Shown one piece after another: positions 12,607 to 24,318 of a stretch of DNA of 64,000 bases (its first letter is position 1; every line of letters begins with the position of its first letter). The notes beneath the pieces are model-generated. The model did no database searches, was not told the DNA's origin, and saw only the letters and a list, made by a program, of their open reading frames with translations. Source of the stretch: Sabethes cyaneus (lineage: Eukaryota; Arthropoda; Insecta; Diptera; Culicidae); NCBI RefSeq assembly GCF_943734655.1, contig NC_071355.1, positions 18,674,268-18,738,267 on the forward strand. The letters run 5' to 3'. Position numbers and translations under genes: made by a program.

Positions 12607-14259
12607 AAGTGGGGACCAGAGTGGCTTCGGGAAAGTGAGGAAACTTGGCCTATACAAATCGAGGATTCGCACTTTAAAGACGAAGAATTGGAAATAAGAA
12701 AGTTGGTTCATATTGCGACGACTATTAATACACCGAACGCTCTGTTCACATTACGATCGACTTTAGAACCACTTTTGCGGATCGTAGCATATTGCATACG
12801 CTTCATTAGAAATTGTCGCGATCCGAAGCAGGCAAATCGCACTCCATTCTTAAATGTCGATGAATACACCGCAGCCAAACTGGCCTTAATTAAGTTGGTT
12901 CATGCTGAGTGCTTTCAGGAAGAAATTAAACATTTGAAAAGGCATGGCATCGTTCCCCGGAAATCTCCACTCAGGTTATTATATCCCTTTATCGACAAAG
13001 ATGACATTATTAGAGTTGGAGGTCGTTTGCGACATTCGAAAGTGGAATACAATTGCAAGCACCCAGCGGTTCTCCCCAGCTCACATCCATTGACCAAATT
13101 ATTCATCGATTATTTTCATCGTAAAACACTTCACGGTGGACGGCAGCTTACGCTTTCCACAATGAGACAGAAATTTTGGCCTATTCACGGCATACGTTCA
13201 GTAAACTCTGTCCTACGGAAATGTTTCCGTTGCTTTCGCTGTAACCCTTCGCCTATTGAGCAGCCAACCGGTCAGCTCCCATCAGCTCGTGTAACCTCTA
13301 GTCGGCCCTTTTCTTCTACAGGAGTTGATTATTGCGGCCCGTTTTATACAAAGCCTCCTCATCGTCGCGCTGCATCTCCTAAAGTGTATATTGTAGTATT
13401 TATTTGCTTTGCTACGAAGGCTATACATCTGGAACTGGTCGGAGATTTATCCACAGCTGGCTTTCTTTCGGCATTTCAGCGCTTCATTGGCCATCACGGA
13501 ATTCCATCTAAAGTTCACTCCGACAATGCCAAAAACTTCGCAGGGGCAAAGCATGAACTCAATGCATTATACCGTATACTCAACGAGAAGGTGAGCCGTA
13601 ATCGTATCGGATCGGAATTTTCTGAACAAGGCATTATTTGGAAATTTATACCTCCGAGAGCTCCCAATTTCGGTGGATTATGGGAGGCAGCAGTGCGCAC
13701 TGTCAAAAATGCTTTGAAAAGAGAAATAGGAACCCATCAACTGCTCCATGAAGACCTTTATACCCTATTGGTGCAGATATCGGCAGCACTGAATTCTCGT
13801 CCATTAGTCAAGTTATCTGATGATCCAACAGACCTAGCTGCTCTCACCCCAGGACATTTTTTGATTGGTGCACCTATGAAAGCATTGCCTGACTACGACC
13901 TGCTAAGCACGCCCAAAAATCGCCTGACCCACTACCAACAAAGACAGCAAATGTTCCAACACTATTGGCAGCGGTGGAGCAACGAGTACTTATCACAACT
14001 TCAAGCGTCCAACAAAAACATCCAACCCTGCCCGATTCGAATTGGCGCGATCGTCGTTTTACGAGAAGACAACATGCCACCCTTATGCTGGTCTTTGGCT
14101 CGAATCATCGATGTACATCCTGGGACCGACAATGTAGTTCGCGTCGTGACGGTGAAAACCGCAAATGGAATCTACAAGCGGCCAGCGTGTCGAGTTTGTC
14201 CCTTGCCAGAAGAGAGAATCTCCAGCGATTATGAATCTAATATGAACAAAATTACTTGA
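12607..14259 (+). pseudogene. BEL/Pao pol part 2: integrase
   Basis: This continues in the same frame directly after the TGA at 12604-12606, with the first methionine at 12688. It carries a zinc-binding H2C2-type N-terminal region (HRKTLHGGRQ near 13115, CFRCFRCNP near 13230). The integrase core has catalytic Asp in VDYCGPF (about 13325), Asp in HSDNAKNF (about 13520) and Glu in GGLWEAAVR (about 13680), i.e. the DDE triad. A C-terminal DUF5641-like region (PLCWSLARIIDVHPG) follows and ends at the TGA at 14257-14259. Its role is insertion of element cDNA into the genome. The core looks complete, but it would need readthrough of the upstream stop and correction of the frameshift to be expressed. 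Confidence 0.85.
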
Positions 14260-14345
14260 GTTGTTTTAATATGTTTAAGTTATCCAATTATTGTTTGTTT
14301 AATGTTTAAGCTGTTTGTTTGAAGCTAGTTCAAGGGGCGCCGGAA

Positions 14346-14844
14346 TGTTAGATTCAATTTAATCACGGTAACGCTAGATGATAAAGAGCCCCAAATTATA
14401 TCGAACGTGCAATTTGATCATCACTAGCCAACAAACATGATCCCGATGAGAGGAGATCTAATCTCATCTTGATTGTAATGATAAGAGCAGTTGAAATAAA
14501 TCAGTAGCTTCTTGATAGCCAATACTCTAAGACGTCCCCTTTGTACGTTCCTTAATAAATGCTTATGAACTAGGAATAAATGTTCTTTAACGAATTAAAT
14601 CGGATATAAATTGATTGGTGATATATTCCTACGTTACATCCCGTGCCAATATTCTATTTGATCGGTATCGTTCTTCAAAGCACTCTACAACAACCTATGC
14701 GCTTAAGTGGCTCGCTTGCATTAGAGGCTAAGTGAATACGAGGTCATTGGCTGATCGTAGGCTGATTTTGGCTATCTACTCTGGTTGGTAAAACGTGGGG
14801 AATTGGCTTGATCCCGGCCCGCGAACCTGAACCCAATAATAACA
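14346..14844 (+). repeat. 3' LTR of the BEL/Pao element (499 bp)
   Basis: The LTR starts with TGTTA just after a purine-rich tract (AAGGGGCGCCGGAA, 14332-14345) and ends with TAACA at 14840-14844. This gives matching 5-bp inverted ends of TG...CA type. Candidate AATAAA polyadenylation signals occur around 14496, 14553 and 14575. The end point is inferred from the inverted ends, because no second LTR is present for alignment. Confidence 0.7.
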
Positions 14845-14884
14845 ATTATGCAATAGTCAGGACAATACATCTAATAGTCTACGT

Positions 14885-16561
14885 TTAAAACTAGCGTTAC
14901 TAACTCCGTTAGAATTCAAAAAGGTGAAAAAATTCATTAAATACTGTGCACATAGAATAAAACAGAGAGTTACGTAGAAACTCGGATCTAGCGAAAGGAA
15001 GGCTGAAGAAGCCATCACGAGCTCTTAAATGTCTAGATTGGACCTCAGCACCAAGTAGTTCCAAAAGATTGGGACAATCAATTTCGAACAAGATAATTTT
15101 AGCAGCAAAAAACAGCTTTAGCGATTTTCCTCCTATTTTCGAGTGAAGTAATATCAAGTAATCGACAGCGAGATTCATACGGCGGCAATTGGTCAGGGTT
15201 GATCCAGCGTAGGTTTCTAAGGGCGTACCATACAAACTCCCGCTGAATATTTTCGATACGACGGATCCAATTCATATGATACGGGGACCAAATAATAGCT
15301 AAAGCATAGTACAACGACCGGAGGCAGAGGGGGTCATCGAACTCCTGAGCTATCTTAAACATAAACCCGAGTTGCCGATTAGCTTTATCGACCACTGATG
15401 CTTGTTGCTGTCTGAACGTAAGCTTCGAGTCTAGGTTCACTCCTAAATCTTTAACAACTTGGCGTTGTAAATTTTGAAATCATCAGCGTAAACTAGTTTA
15501 CATTTATCGTTATTTAAATTCGCTGCATCGTTGAAGAACAAGGTAAACAAGATAGGTCCAAAGTTGCTGCCTTGTGGAACTCCGGAACAGTTAGAAAATA
15601 CATGCGATAAGGCAGTACAAACTTTGACTGGTAGGGTTCTATTTTCAAGATAGGATTCCAGCCATGCACAAAGCTGCCAGGAGAAACCTAAATGTTTAAG
15701 CTTTTTAATGACAATAATTTAATGATCATGAGATCAATGCGATCAAAAGCAGCTTTTAGGTCCGTATAGATCGCATCTACCTGAAGACCGCTACCGATAG
15801 CTTCACTGCAGTGAGTAGTAAACTCCATTAAATTAGTGTTCACTGAACGACCAGGCATGAAACCATGTTGCTGCAAAGAGATGTAACCACGGCAGTTGAA
15901 CATAATGACATCGCAGACAATTAACTCCGAAAGCTTAGATCCGGAACTAAGTGATGTAATTCCACGATAGTTTTCAACCAACTGTTTCAGTCCTTTTTTG
16001 AAGACAGGAAACATGGCTGACTTTTTCCATTCAAAAGGAAATTTCACCTGCTCCATTGAAAGTTTGAAAATCCGTAACAAAGGAATTTTGACCATAGAGA
16101 TACAAGTTTTTAGAATTGCTTCCATCTGGTCCCGGTGCATAGGATGGCTTTAATTTTCGTGTAGCTTTCATTAACATATCTTCAGTGATAGTAAAAGTAT
16201 CTAGATCGATCAGATTAGCCGGAATATGTTCTACACATTGATTGTCGACCATTGCACAAGTTGGAGGGTTGAAAATTGTAGAGAAATGGTCAGCAAAGAG
16301 TTAACTTTTCTCCGCGCTCGACGTAGCCACAACACCTCCACGGGTTATGTTTGCAGGAAGACCATGATCGTTGGTTTTGCTCTTAACAAATGGCCAAAAT
16401 TTGGCAGGAAACCGTCGTAATTGCTCTTGGGTTTTGCGAACATAACAAGCATATCTCTGACGATTGTATCGACGATAATTGGCACTGGCGACATTAAAAG
16501 TCATTTTTGTAATGAAACAACGACGGCGGGTATATTTACGTAATGCAGTAATAGTAACCAA
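14885..16561 (-). pseudogene. CR1-like non-LTR retrotransposon RT fragment, internally deleted
   Basis: Read on the minus strand, the pieces are in order. 16561-16301 is the linker between endonuclease and RT (FPAKFWPFVKSK). 16252-16031 is RT motif 1 (APGPDGS). 16140-15688 is RT fingers and palm (NYRGITSLSSGSKLSE, QQHGFMPGRS, YTDLKAAFDRID). A YADD box is near 15475-15493, and 15440-15099 is the C-terminal domain (NLDSKLTFRQQQ, LRNLRWINPD). Several frameshifts separate the pieces. Only about 10 codons lie between YADD and the NLDSKLTF motif, whereas the related copy at 57195-58481 has about 70, so an internal deletion has removed the thumb-proximal part. The upstream endonuclease and ORF1 are absent. 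Clade is inferred from similarity to the element at 53951-58882. Confidence 0.8.
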
Positions 16562-18800
16562 AACTAAAGTTTTTATTTCTAAATTTAATGTTATTTTTTA
16601 ATTATTGTTTCCTTTTATCAATGTCTACGTTTTCGGTTCCAATTTTTTACATTCACGCTCCTCAATTTTAGACTTTTTGCACAGAACAGAAGTGGAAGTC
16701 CGAACGATTCGGCGATCAAAACTGGTAACAGAGACTTTTTTGTTTTTCTTTTTCTTTGGGAAGGTTTTCGCATAGAAGCGAATAACAGCAATATAAGCAG
16801 AGCCCTCGCTGCCAATCGCATAGCAGATTTCACATGCTTTCGTGTGCATTCGTATGCGTTCGTGTGTTTTCGTTGGAAAAAGTGACCCGCTACCGCCAGG
16901 TTCGCTAGTATCTGTAGAAAGTAGCATGTACGTGTTTGGATTTTTACTTCCACTTCTGTTCTGTGCTTTTTGAGTCTTTCAGATTTGCATCTTCACGTTC
17001 CATTACTCGTCGTTTTTTCTGCCGCTTCTTTTGCTCTTTTTCTTATTCCTTCTTACAAATTCCTTCGAAACCAGTAAGCCAGTTATCTACCATCTGGAAC
17101 CATCCACGAAGATGATCCTACAGTGGTTGGAGAATTCGCGAAAAAGTGATCGTTTGAATCGATGAACATCCCTCATGAACACACACTATTCGCCTGCCTC
17201 GCCGATAATGCACGCATCAGCTTTGAATTTTATCACGAACAGAACCTCAATGTGAACATCAGAATTCGTTCAAAAATTGAATATTGAACATTGAGTGTGC
17301 TCGATTTATCGGATATAGAATGTCCGGGGACGCCAGAAAGTATTCAAAATAATATTACCACGAAAAGGGAATAGTTTAAAGTAGTGTTAGTGGCTTTACA
17401 AGCACCAGAAACTAGTAATTTGCACTTTTGCGTTGCTCACGATATTCGTATATTCAGCGATGCTATGAAGCGTGAGTGTATGATGCTCATTGTTATAGGC
17501 GAATTGAACCACTCGCGTAGCTGTTTTATCATGATAAAAACCGTTTGCCGATGCTCGGCGTATCTATTCATTTGGCGAGTTTTCCAACCTCTGTGATCCT
17601 AAGTTCCCAGCCGCTTGCTAATGATACTGTTTCTGGTGTGCGGATAGAAAATCCGGGTTTGCGACGCATAAAACCAGACATCCACTTACGTCCTGGAAAT
17701 GAATAACATTTAGAATATATAAATAATGTTCAGGAACGTTTTAGGATCGGAAAAATCATGAGAATTTTAATTAATCATAAATACTACCGCAATACGCGAG
17801 CACCGTTTGCCTCACATAATTTTCTAACGTGCTCTCTCATGATCCCTGCTGGTCCCAAATAGAAATAGATGCTTGTAAGTGTATTTACCTGGCCGATTGT
17901 TCCAGAACAGCGTGATCCGCTGCTTGGATGTCAGGTACTCACTCACTTGGGACAGAAGTGCATGTCGGGAAACTAATGCTGCTTACCAACAATTAGTTGA
18001 CACAATTTGCTGCTCCTTTTGTTTTGACAGGACAGTTAGTGTTTTTTTCTCCAATGTCCAATTCTCCAGTAAACGATAGTGGACATCGGAATCCCAAACT
18101 GTTAACAGCTTGCGTAAACCATCATCCCGCAGTTGAAGACCTCGATAAACGGGAAAAATTACGCTTGCGGGAATTTGCTTTCGGTGTTTGCTGTTGGTGT
18201 TATTTTTAGGTAATAAGCGACTAGTTATTGTTCATACCTGATACTTTATTAACAGCTAATAAAACAAACAAGTTTTCAATCACACCCGGTAAAGAACACA
18301 CTATGACCAAAAGTGACAACGATAGGAAAAAAAAATTTCGTATTCTACGATAATCGGTCATCGCCTACTACTATTATTGGCGCACCGTTGTGAAATTTTG
18401 CCAATCATGGTAATACATAAAAACAATCATTCTTGACCTAAATCGTATTAATTTTTTATGTCACCACGTTAAGAAGGTGGTGACTAATTCCCCCATGCGG
18501 TTTTATTTTCGAAAAATGTAGTTTCAATATCGAAAATGTCTTAATTACGATTACGTATAGCTTAGCGAATCACTAAGAAACAAGTCTCACAGTGACACGA
18601 AATTTTCAAACTATGTTTTTTCACATAAGAAATAAGTTTACACTAAAAGTAAATCAATAAATTGGTACAGGAGAACTTTTTTTTGCATAAAAATATCTTT
18701 AGGAATGCAGAACAGCGTGTTATCCATGTTAAAAGATCAATAGGCTCTCTCGTATTACCATGATTGGTGCTATAACTATATTTGGTACATCTACCCTATT
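16562..18800. other. Non-coding stretch with inverted repeats, no gene recognised
   Basis: No supported gene. A perfect 21-bp inverted repeat lies at 16679-16699 and 16946-16966 around about 250 bp. A 16-bp inverted pair (CCAATCATGGTAATAC and its complement) lies near 18402 and 18754. Overlapping minus-strand frames of about 100 codons at 16618-16953 fall inside the first inverted-repeat segment, and I recognise no domain in them. Confidence 0.5.
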
Positions 18801-18990
18801 AATTTTTTCGGCTTTTTGACTTTTCGACACGACGACTTGACAACTTTTCGACTTGATATTTTGACGACTTGAGGATTTTTCCACTTTCCAACATTTCGAA
18901 TATTCGACCCGAAAGAGTTATCGATTTTCAATTTTCAATTCTTAATTTTTATTTTCGACTTTCGCTTTTTGACTATCAGTTTTTCCTGTT
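18801..18990. repeat. Third block of TTTTCGACT-type simple repeat
   Basis: Units such as TTTTTGACTTTTCGACACGACGACTTGAC again dominate for about 100 bp before grading into TTTTCAATTTTCAATTC-type sequence. This matches the array at the left edge of the window. Confidence 0.65.
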
Positions 18991-19003
18991 GTCTGTTTTC
19001 TGC

Positions 19004-19095
19004 TCTTCTGTTCTTCTGTTCTTCTGTTCTTCTGTTCTTCTGTTCTTCTGTTCTTCTGTTCTTCTGTTCTTCTGTTCTTCTGTTCTTCTGTTCTG
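19004..19095. repeat. 8-bp microsatellite (TGTTCTTC)n
   Basis: About eleven uninterrupted copies of an 8-bp unit (TGTTCTTC in one register) make up the core. It is followed to about 19290 by a degenerate TTCTTTTGTTCTGTC tail. The 154-codon frame spanning it is only a translation of the repeat. Confidence 0.9.
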
Positions 19096-19290
19096 GTGTT
19101 CTTCCTTTGTTCCTTTATTGCTCTGTTCTTCAGTTTTTGTTCTTCTAATCTATTCTTTTGTTCTGTCTCCTCTTTTCTTTTGTTCTGTCTGCTCTATTAT
19201 TTTGTTCTGTCTGTTCTATTATTTTGTTGTCTTTTCTATTCTTTCGGTTCTCTGTTCTTTTATTCTTTCGTTCTATTTTACTGCTTTCAT

Positions 19291-21892
19291 ATTGCAAGCG
19301 ATTGATTTTTATCTGTTAGTTTTTAACTTTTAGGTTTTGTCGTTTGATTTCTGGTCATTAATTTTAGATTTTTTCTTGCTGACTCCTAAAATTATTTCTG
19401 AGCTTTGTGGTCTATTTGTTTTTTATGTTTTGTAAGTTCAATTCATTTGTTCAACGTTAAATTTTTCTCAAAAATTCTCAATCTCTTTTAGTTTCAGCAT
19501 TTGCATGCATTTATGTTGTACAACCATTTTTTCCCTTCAAAATAAATTAAAATAAAGCTGTTTATTGACACCATGTGGTGTGGATTGCAGCAAAATTAGC
19601 GGCTAAATTACCGGAAGGCTAAGTGCCGTTCTTCGCATTTCTTACATTTCCGGCAACCTGAAGATCGGTTCCGGTTTGCAGTTGACACCAGATCCAGCGT
19701 AAATACTTTTTATAGCTTGTACGGTTCCAACGTTGTAGCAGTTTGTCTTCTCCGCTGCTCCGCCGATGATTCTCCGTGTCCGTGTGAACAATCCTGGCAC
19801 AGGTTCAACTTTCACAATTACGTTTCCGGTCGCAGGCTATAATATGAGCATCGTTTTTGCTTCTCTTTTTCACTATCATCGCTGTTCGTACACTCACCTC
19901 AACCGGGGAACGATGGGGAAAATGAGGAAAATCCTCCCTAATGGGGACACCGTCGGTCGGTCGGTACACGGTAGCATCATTCGTCCTCATCTTCTTCGTT
20001 TACTAGCTGGCACCTGCCACGAAGTAAAGAAAACTATCAATCTTAAGTCCGTCTGCTGTAATAAATTATATCGCAGCTCTTTTCCACTTCGTGATGATCC
20101 AGATTTCCCCCCCTTTCTCCAGGCGATTTCATCTAACTTTTTTTTTCACTTTCATATTTCTTTCTGTCGAATTGTTGAAAAGAGCAAATGCAGACACGGT
20201 CAACAAGTCACAGCAGGCGAGAACGGTCGCAGTGACAGCAGTCAGATGGAGACGCGGCATGCTTTATAGCCTCAGATTGGCCGACTGTAAAGGGATTTAC
20301 GACCAGAGCGGAACTGACAAAAGATCATCAATCATATTCTTCTACCATCGACCCTGTCCCGTCGTCGGTCGTCGGCTGCCGTTGGCCTGCTTTATTCCAT
20401 GCTCCGAGTCGAAGTCGAGGCCAGAGAAAAAGGTAACTTTAAGATTGAATCTGTTTACACTTGCACTCGAGAGCCTATTCACCGATGGTGATAGCCTGCT
20501 GCGATATGGTTTGTTTTGATTTACCGGCAATGGTAGAACATGACAGCTGAGAGTGGTACAGATGTTACGTTGGGGGTGGTTTGCTCTTTTACTGAGCCGT
20601 AACAATTTAATCACTTTTGATTTTACCCTCGTGTCTTGAGCCCTTTTTTGTAATATTCATTCTTAGTTCACCGCAAATACACACTAGATAAAACAACATA
20701 TTAAGGATCAAATAATGTAGCAATGATGGCCCCTACATAATAGCCCCTTGACTCCAATGAATGAGTATAATTTTGAATGTTCCTTTTTCGAGAATGCCGC
20801 ATCCAGTGGCTTTCGTACCAACCAAAAAGAACCTTCCAAATATTTTCATAGACAGTCTCGAGTTTCTCGAAGAAGAAATTTAATAGATCCAAAGCATTTT
20901 GATCTGACAATTTATATTTAGATACAGCTTTCCCCACCTACCGGACCAGCTCGAACGAACGGAGACGTTTAGACTGTGCCCGTGATCCCAGGCTGAACTT
21001 AATGAGCTTTCCCTTTTCTTTACGGCTATCACGTCTTAATTACTCTCCGGGGAGTCGCTAGCTGTGGGCCATTGCCTTCGGTGCTTGCCGTACTACTGCT
21101 GCTGCCTTTCACAGTCGAACGCTTCTTGGCAACCCGATGGATTTCATCCTCCGCCAGGCTTCGCGCCTGGCACCTTTCCCATCACCATTAGAAAATTGTC
21201 TAAACCACCGGAGTGAACCTGGAATCAGAATTCTGATGGTTAGACCGGCTGCTGGTGCGGTAAGACCGGAGACCGGTAACCAACCTGAGATCCATTCCAT
21301 TCAATTTCCTTCAATTTGTACTGCTTGAATTCCACAGCGGCTTAAAGATTTTAAGCCTTTACAGTGAAAATTCTCAACGATTGACTATTTCCCAAAATAA
21401 GCGCTTTTCTATTTTGGACCCAAAACCGGCGATAGGTATCTCTCACTCATTTCGAAGATAATCAAATGGCTTCAACGCAACAGCCCTGTAGCTGACTTAG
21501 CGGGCGAGCGTGGTGTGGGAAAACGCGCTATCCAGCGATGAGATGAAGGAAAGGTGTCAGCCAATTGTGCCAGCTGCCAGCTGCCAAGCCTGCTTCGAGC
21601 GATTGAGGCAAAACAATTAATGGGGTGATTATTAGGTGTTGATGGATGATAAACAAGCGCCTGCTTCGGTTATTTTGCGGCGCGTTTTGTGTTGAAGCGC
21701 TTCCGAGGCTAGACGAGAGGATGGTTCGAGGTCGTAAATTTCCCTGGAATGGCTTTACCGGAATGGCAGCGCTGCTCCTGCGGAGCGGGAGTAATAAATT
21801 ACGGATTGGTTCGAACTATCACCTTGGTGTAATGAACCCGTGCGGGGATGGCGCTATTAAATTTGAAACTTTGTAATATTCGGTAATAAGAT
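19291..21892. other. Mostly non-coding spacer with unassigned frames
   Basis: No gene is recognised with confidence. A plus frame at 19766-20269 (167 codons) has a normal amino-acid mix at its start, then becomes erratic, and shows no domain I know. Its position after a TTTTTATAGC box at 19709 is suggestive only. A minus frame at 20701-20937 (78 codons, ending ATLFDP) could be a transposase scrap but is too short to assign. The rest is AT-rich spacer. Confidence 0.35.
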
Positions 21893-23217
21893 TGATAGGG
21901 TAACAAGGGGTAAGAAGGCCCGGCGGGGTAAGATCGACATCGATTTCGCCAAGAAATCCTTAAATTTTCTACAAATGCCCCAGTATGTTTTGTTTATTAG
22001 ACTATCTAAACACTTTCGAGACAACCTGTGGCACTCGGCCGTATCCAATGTCAAAACTAGAATCAAAACAAACTTTTCGTTCGCAGTGTCTTCATGCGAT
22101 ATAATTTCAGCAGCAAAACATTTAAGGTTATTCAGCAAAAAAAGCTATGTATTTTGTCGTTTCTCTTACCACTGACTTTAATTGGGCAATTCTTGTTCTG
22201 TTTGTGGCGGAAAAGGTATATCAAATAGTACGGATTGAGAGATAAAGGCAAAATAATGTAAATTGTTAACTAGGGGTAAGACGGGCCATTTTCCACGGGG
22301 TAAAAGGGCCATACGTCATAGTGCTCATAATTGCCTTAAGTTCTTCTGTTTAGTGTCTTAATAAATTTTAAAAATATTGAATGAAAAAACCAACCTTTTT
22401 CCTGTTGAATTTGACTAACTTTTTTATTATTCTGACAGACACGCATTTCGTTTACGACTTGCAGGCTTCATCAGTATCTTTTTCGAAATAGAGTACACCT
22501 GTAATAAAAATTATTCCTAAATCTGAGATCATCCTGTCTAACACAGAGTCTCCCACATCAAAAGAAGCCAACAAGTGCCATTCGAATAACAAAATCAATG
22601 TAAATTTGGATCTAACGGAATCAAAATTCGATGATCCCAAGTCACTTAACGGCTCATTTAATGTGTTACCTTCTTTGCCTTCACCTAAGGTGAAGCGTAT
22701 TCAAAGAGTAAACGTCCTGCTGACAAATCAACAAAATAACGCCAAGAAAAGTATAAATAAAAACCAGTGGAGTAAAATAACGTCTACTCTTATTTTGAAA
22801 ATTGAACTAGTAGTAAATTTCCTTCTTTTAGCAGATCTCTAAATTAAACTACTCCTTCTTTTAGCATGTACCTAAAACCCCTTAAGAACTTGTACTTACT
22901 TAGTTAACATTATTGAAATTGTGTTTACAACTCAAAGAAACCTTCAAATCTGCCACAATCCGCCTTACTTCGCCATGGTCCGTCTTACCCCTTTGGTGGT
23001 CCTTCTTACCCCGCCTGGTTGTGAACGAGTAATTTTTAGACGTGTCGAAAATTGATGAAAAATCACGGAAAAATAGACTAATTAATTCTATATATAATTT
23101 TTAATGGTAGATAAATGAATGCTTTTCGATGTGTGGAACAAGAAAAGGTGAATTTTCGTACACGTTTTATGCTAGCAATTTATTCGCTTAGGGGTCCCGT
23201 CTTACCCCGTCTTCCCC
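21893..23217. repeat. Inverted-repeat element with GGGGTAAGACGGG motifs
   Basis: Left-side copies of the motif are in plus orientation (21907-21920, 21925-21933, 22273-22288, 22297-22311), several followed by CCA or CC. Right-side copies are in inverse orientation (22976-22991, 22997-23013, 23196-23217), with TGGTCC before them. The flip in orientation in the middle, and the location of the outermost copies near 21893 and 23217, suggest a non-autonomous transposon of about 1.3 kb with long imperfect inverted ends carrying repeated protein-binding boxes. I found no clear target-site duplication, and no transposase frame is visible (the 78-codon frame at 22606-22842 has no recognised domain). 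Superfamily unassigned. Confidence 0.5.
22432..22490. repeat. Second copy of the dispersed GGCTTCATCAGT repeat
   Basis: The ordered boxes TGACAGACACG, ACGACTTGCAGGCTTCATCA and TTTTTCGAAA match 3620-3680 with a few substitutions. It lies inside the inverted-repeat element at 21893-23217, so either it is a nested insertion or the larger element is chimeric. Confidence 0.55.
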
Positions 23218-24298
23218 AAAAAGTCTGCACACCAGTTCAAAGGTTTGAACGCGCGAATCTCGCTGTTGTGCTGGTGTTCGAAATGAAGCGGGACGCAACT
23301 ATAACCCATTCTTCTATGATAAAATCGCCGATGGTAAAACTGCGGATTTGTTCTTCAGCAAAACCTGGCATCACTGGTGTGCGTACTGTTTGCGAGTTGC
23401 GTAACAGCAACTCCGACACGAAGACCTGCGGATCATAGCATGCGCCGTAAAATCCACTGCGCTAGTCTGCTGGGCCACCAAAACGAGATAAGACGAGAAT
23501 TGAATTGATAGACTCTCTGCGCAACCTGGCAAAGTCACACAGTTGGGAAGGTACCGTCAACTCAGACTCTGTTTTTTTATTATAAAATAACAAGTCTATT
23601 GAATAGTAACAAAACTTTGGATTATAGAAAAAAGTGTACTGAATAATAAGGTATGTGAAAATGGAGTGCTTGACTGTGATCAGTGCTGAACAATAAAATG
23701 GATTGCTTAGTGCGAGCTAGCGATTGTCTTCAGTAGCGGAAAAAAGTAAGGTAACCCGGGGCGAGTGGAGCCTAAAAATTGCATAGTTAGGATTTATTCG
23801 ACTTTCAGTGGTATCACTTTTGAATGGACTATCGAATTAAAAAATGATTGGGTAACATTTTCTAACATGTTTTACTATATTTCGCGAAGGTGTTACAATT
23901 TAATTGGTGTAGTGTGACTTATATTTAGTCTAGTACGGATGTTTACTCAGGACTGTTTCATATGATTTTACTTTTTCCGCTTCGGGTAGGAAGAAGTACA
24001 ATATATGTACACTTCTGTATAAGACGACGACAGAGTGAGGAAAGAATAAAATGATCATATCACTTAATGAGGAACTTAGTGCAGCAGATAGCTCTCTGCC
24101 AATAGTCGGTATTCGGTCTGTCAAAACGTTTTATTTCTGTTAAAACGTTTGAGGTTAATTGCGTGGGCCGCGTGGTAATGGCACCATTCGCCCTCCACAC
24201 GCTTGTTTTCACAAGCATATAAACAATCACCGTTACATGGATGAGTGAGATATTCCACTGATTCGCAGTATTGCCGTCCGCTTTTGCTGCCAGCAACT
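23218..24298. other. Spacer downstream of the NACHT-ankyrin gene, no gene seen
   Basis: The short frames in this interval (for example 23115-23438 plus and 23930-24124 minus) show no known domain and no composition that supports coding. A GTAACCCGGGGCGAGTGGAG box at 23751 is vaguely like the GC boxes of the preceding element. The 3' end of the minus-strand gene is expected in the right part of this interval. Confidence 0.5.
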
Positions 24299-24299
24299 G

Positions 24300-24305
24300 T
24301 TTATT
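24300..24305 (-). terminator. Candidate polyadenylation signal of the NACHT-ankyrin gene
   Basis: AATAAA on the minus strand starts about 14 bases after the TAG stop at 24319-24321. A second AATAAA lies on the same strand near 24130. Either could serve the transcript, and the close spacing of the first makes the second at least as likely. Confidence 0.35.
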
Positions 24306-24318
24306 CGTCTCTGCGTGG

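Larger units (their letters stand above)
9600..14844 (+). mobile_element. BEL/Pao LTR retrotransposon, 5'-truncated, with 3' LTR
   Basis: Domain order is gag remnant, zinc knuckles, aspartic protease, reverse transcriptase, RNase H, integrase and 3' LTR, all in one plus-strand polyprotein. This order, the DUF1759-like gag tail and the Peptidase_A17-type region fit BEL/Pao. The 5' LTR, primer-binding site and first part of gag are absent, because no copy of the 14346-14844 LTR start is found upstream of 9600. The coding region has one frameshift near 12320 and one in-frame TGA at 12604-12606 and is otherwise open, so the copy is fairly young but dead. Immediately after the LTR the minus-strand CR1-like fragment begins, so the BEL copy may have landed in the 3' tail of that element. 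Confidence 0.85.

Noticed and set aside
16618..16953. Overlapping 111- and 100-codon minus frames
   Set aside because: They occupy the same DNA in two phases within an inverted-repeat segment, and neither has a known domain.
18869..19333. 154-codon plus frame with hydrophobic Cys/Ser/Phe/Leu runs, superficially membrane-like
   Set aside because: It is the translation of the TGTTCTTC microsatellite and its degenerate tail.
19766..20269. Possible first exon of a host gene (MILRVRVNNPGTGSTFTITF)
   Set aside because: The start looks protein-like, but there is no convincing splice donor, no downstream exon and no domain; the evidence is too weak to call.
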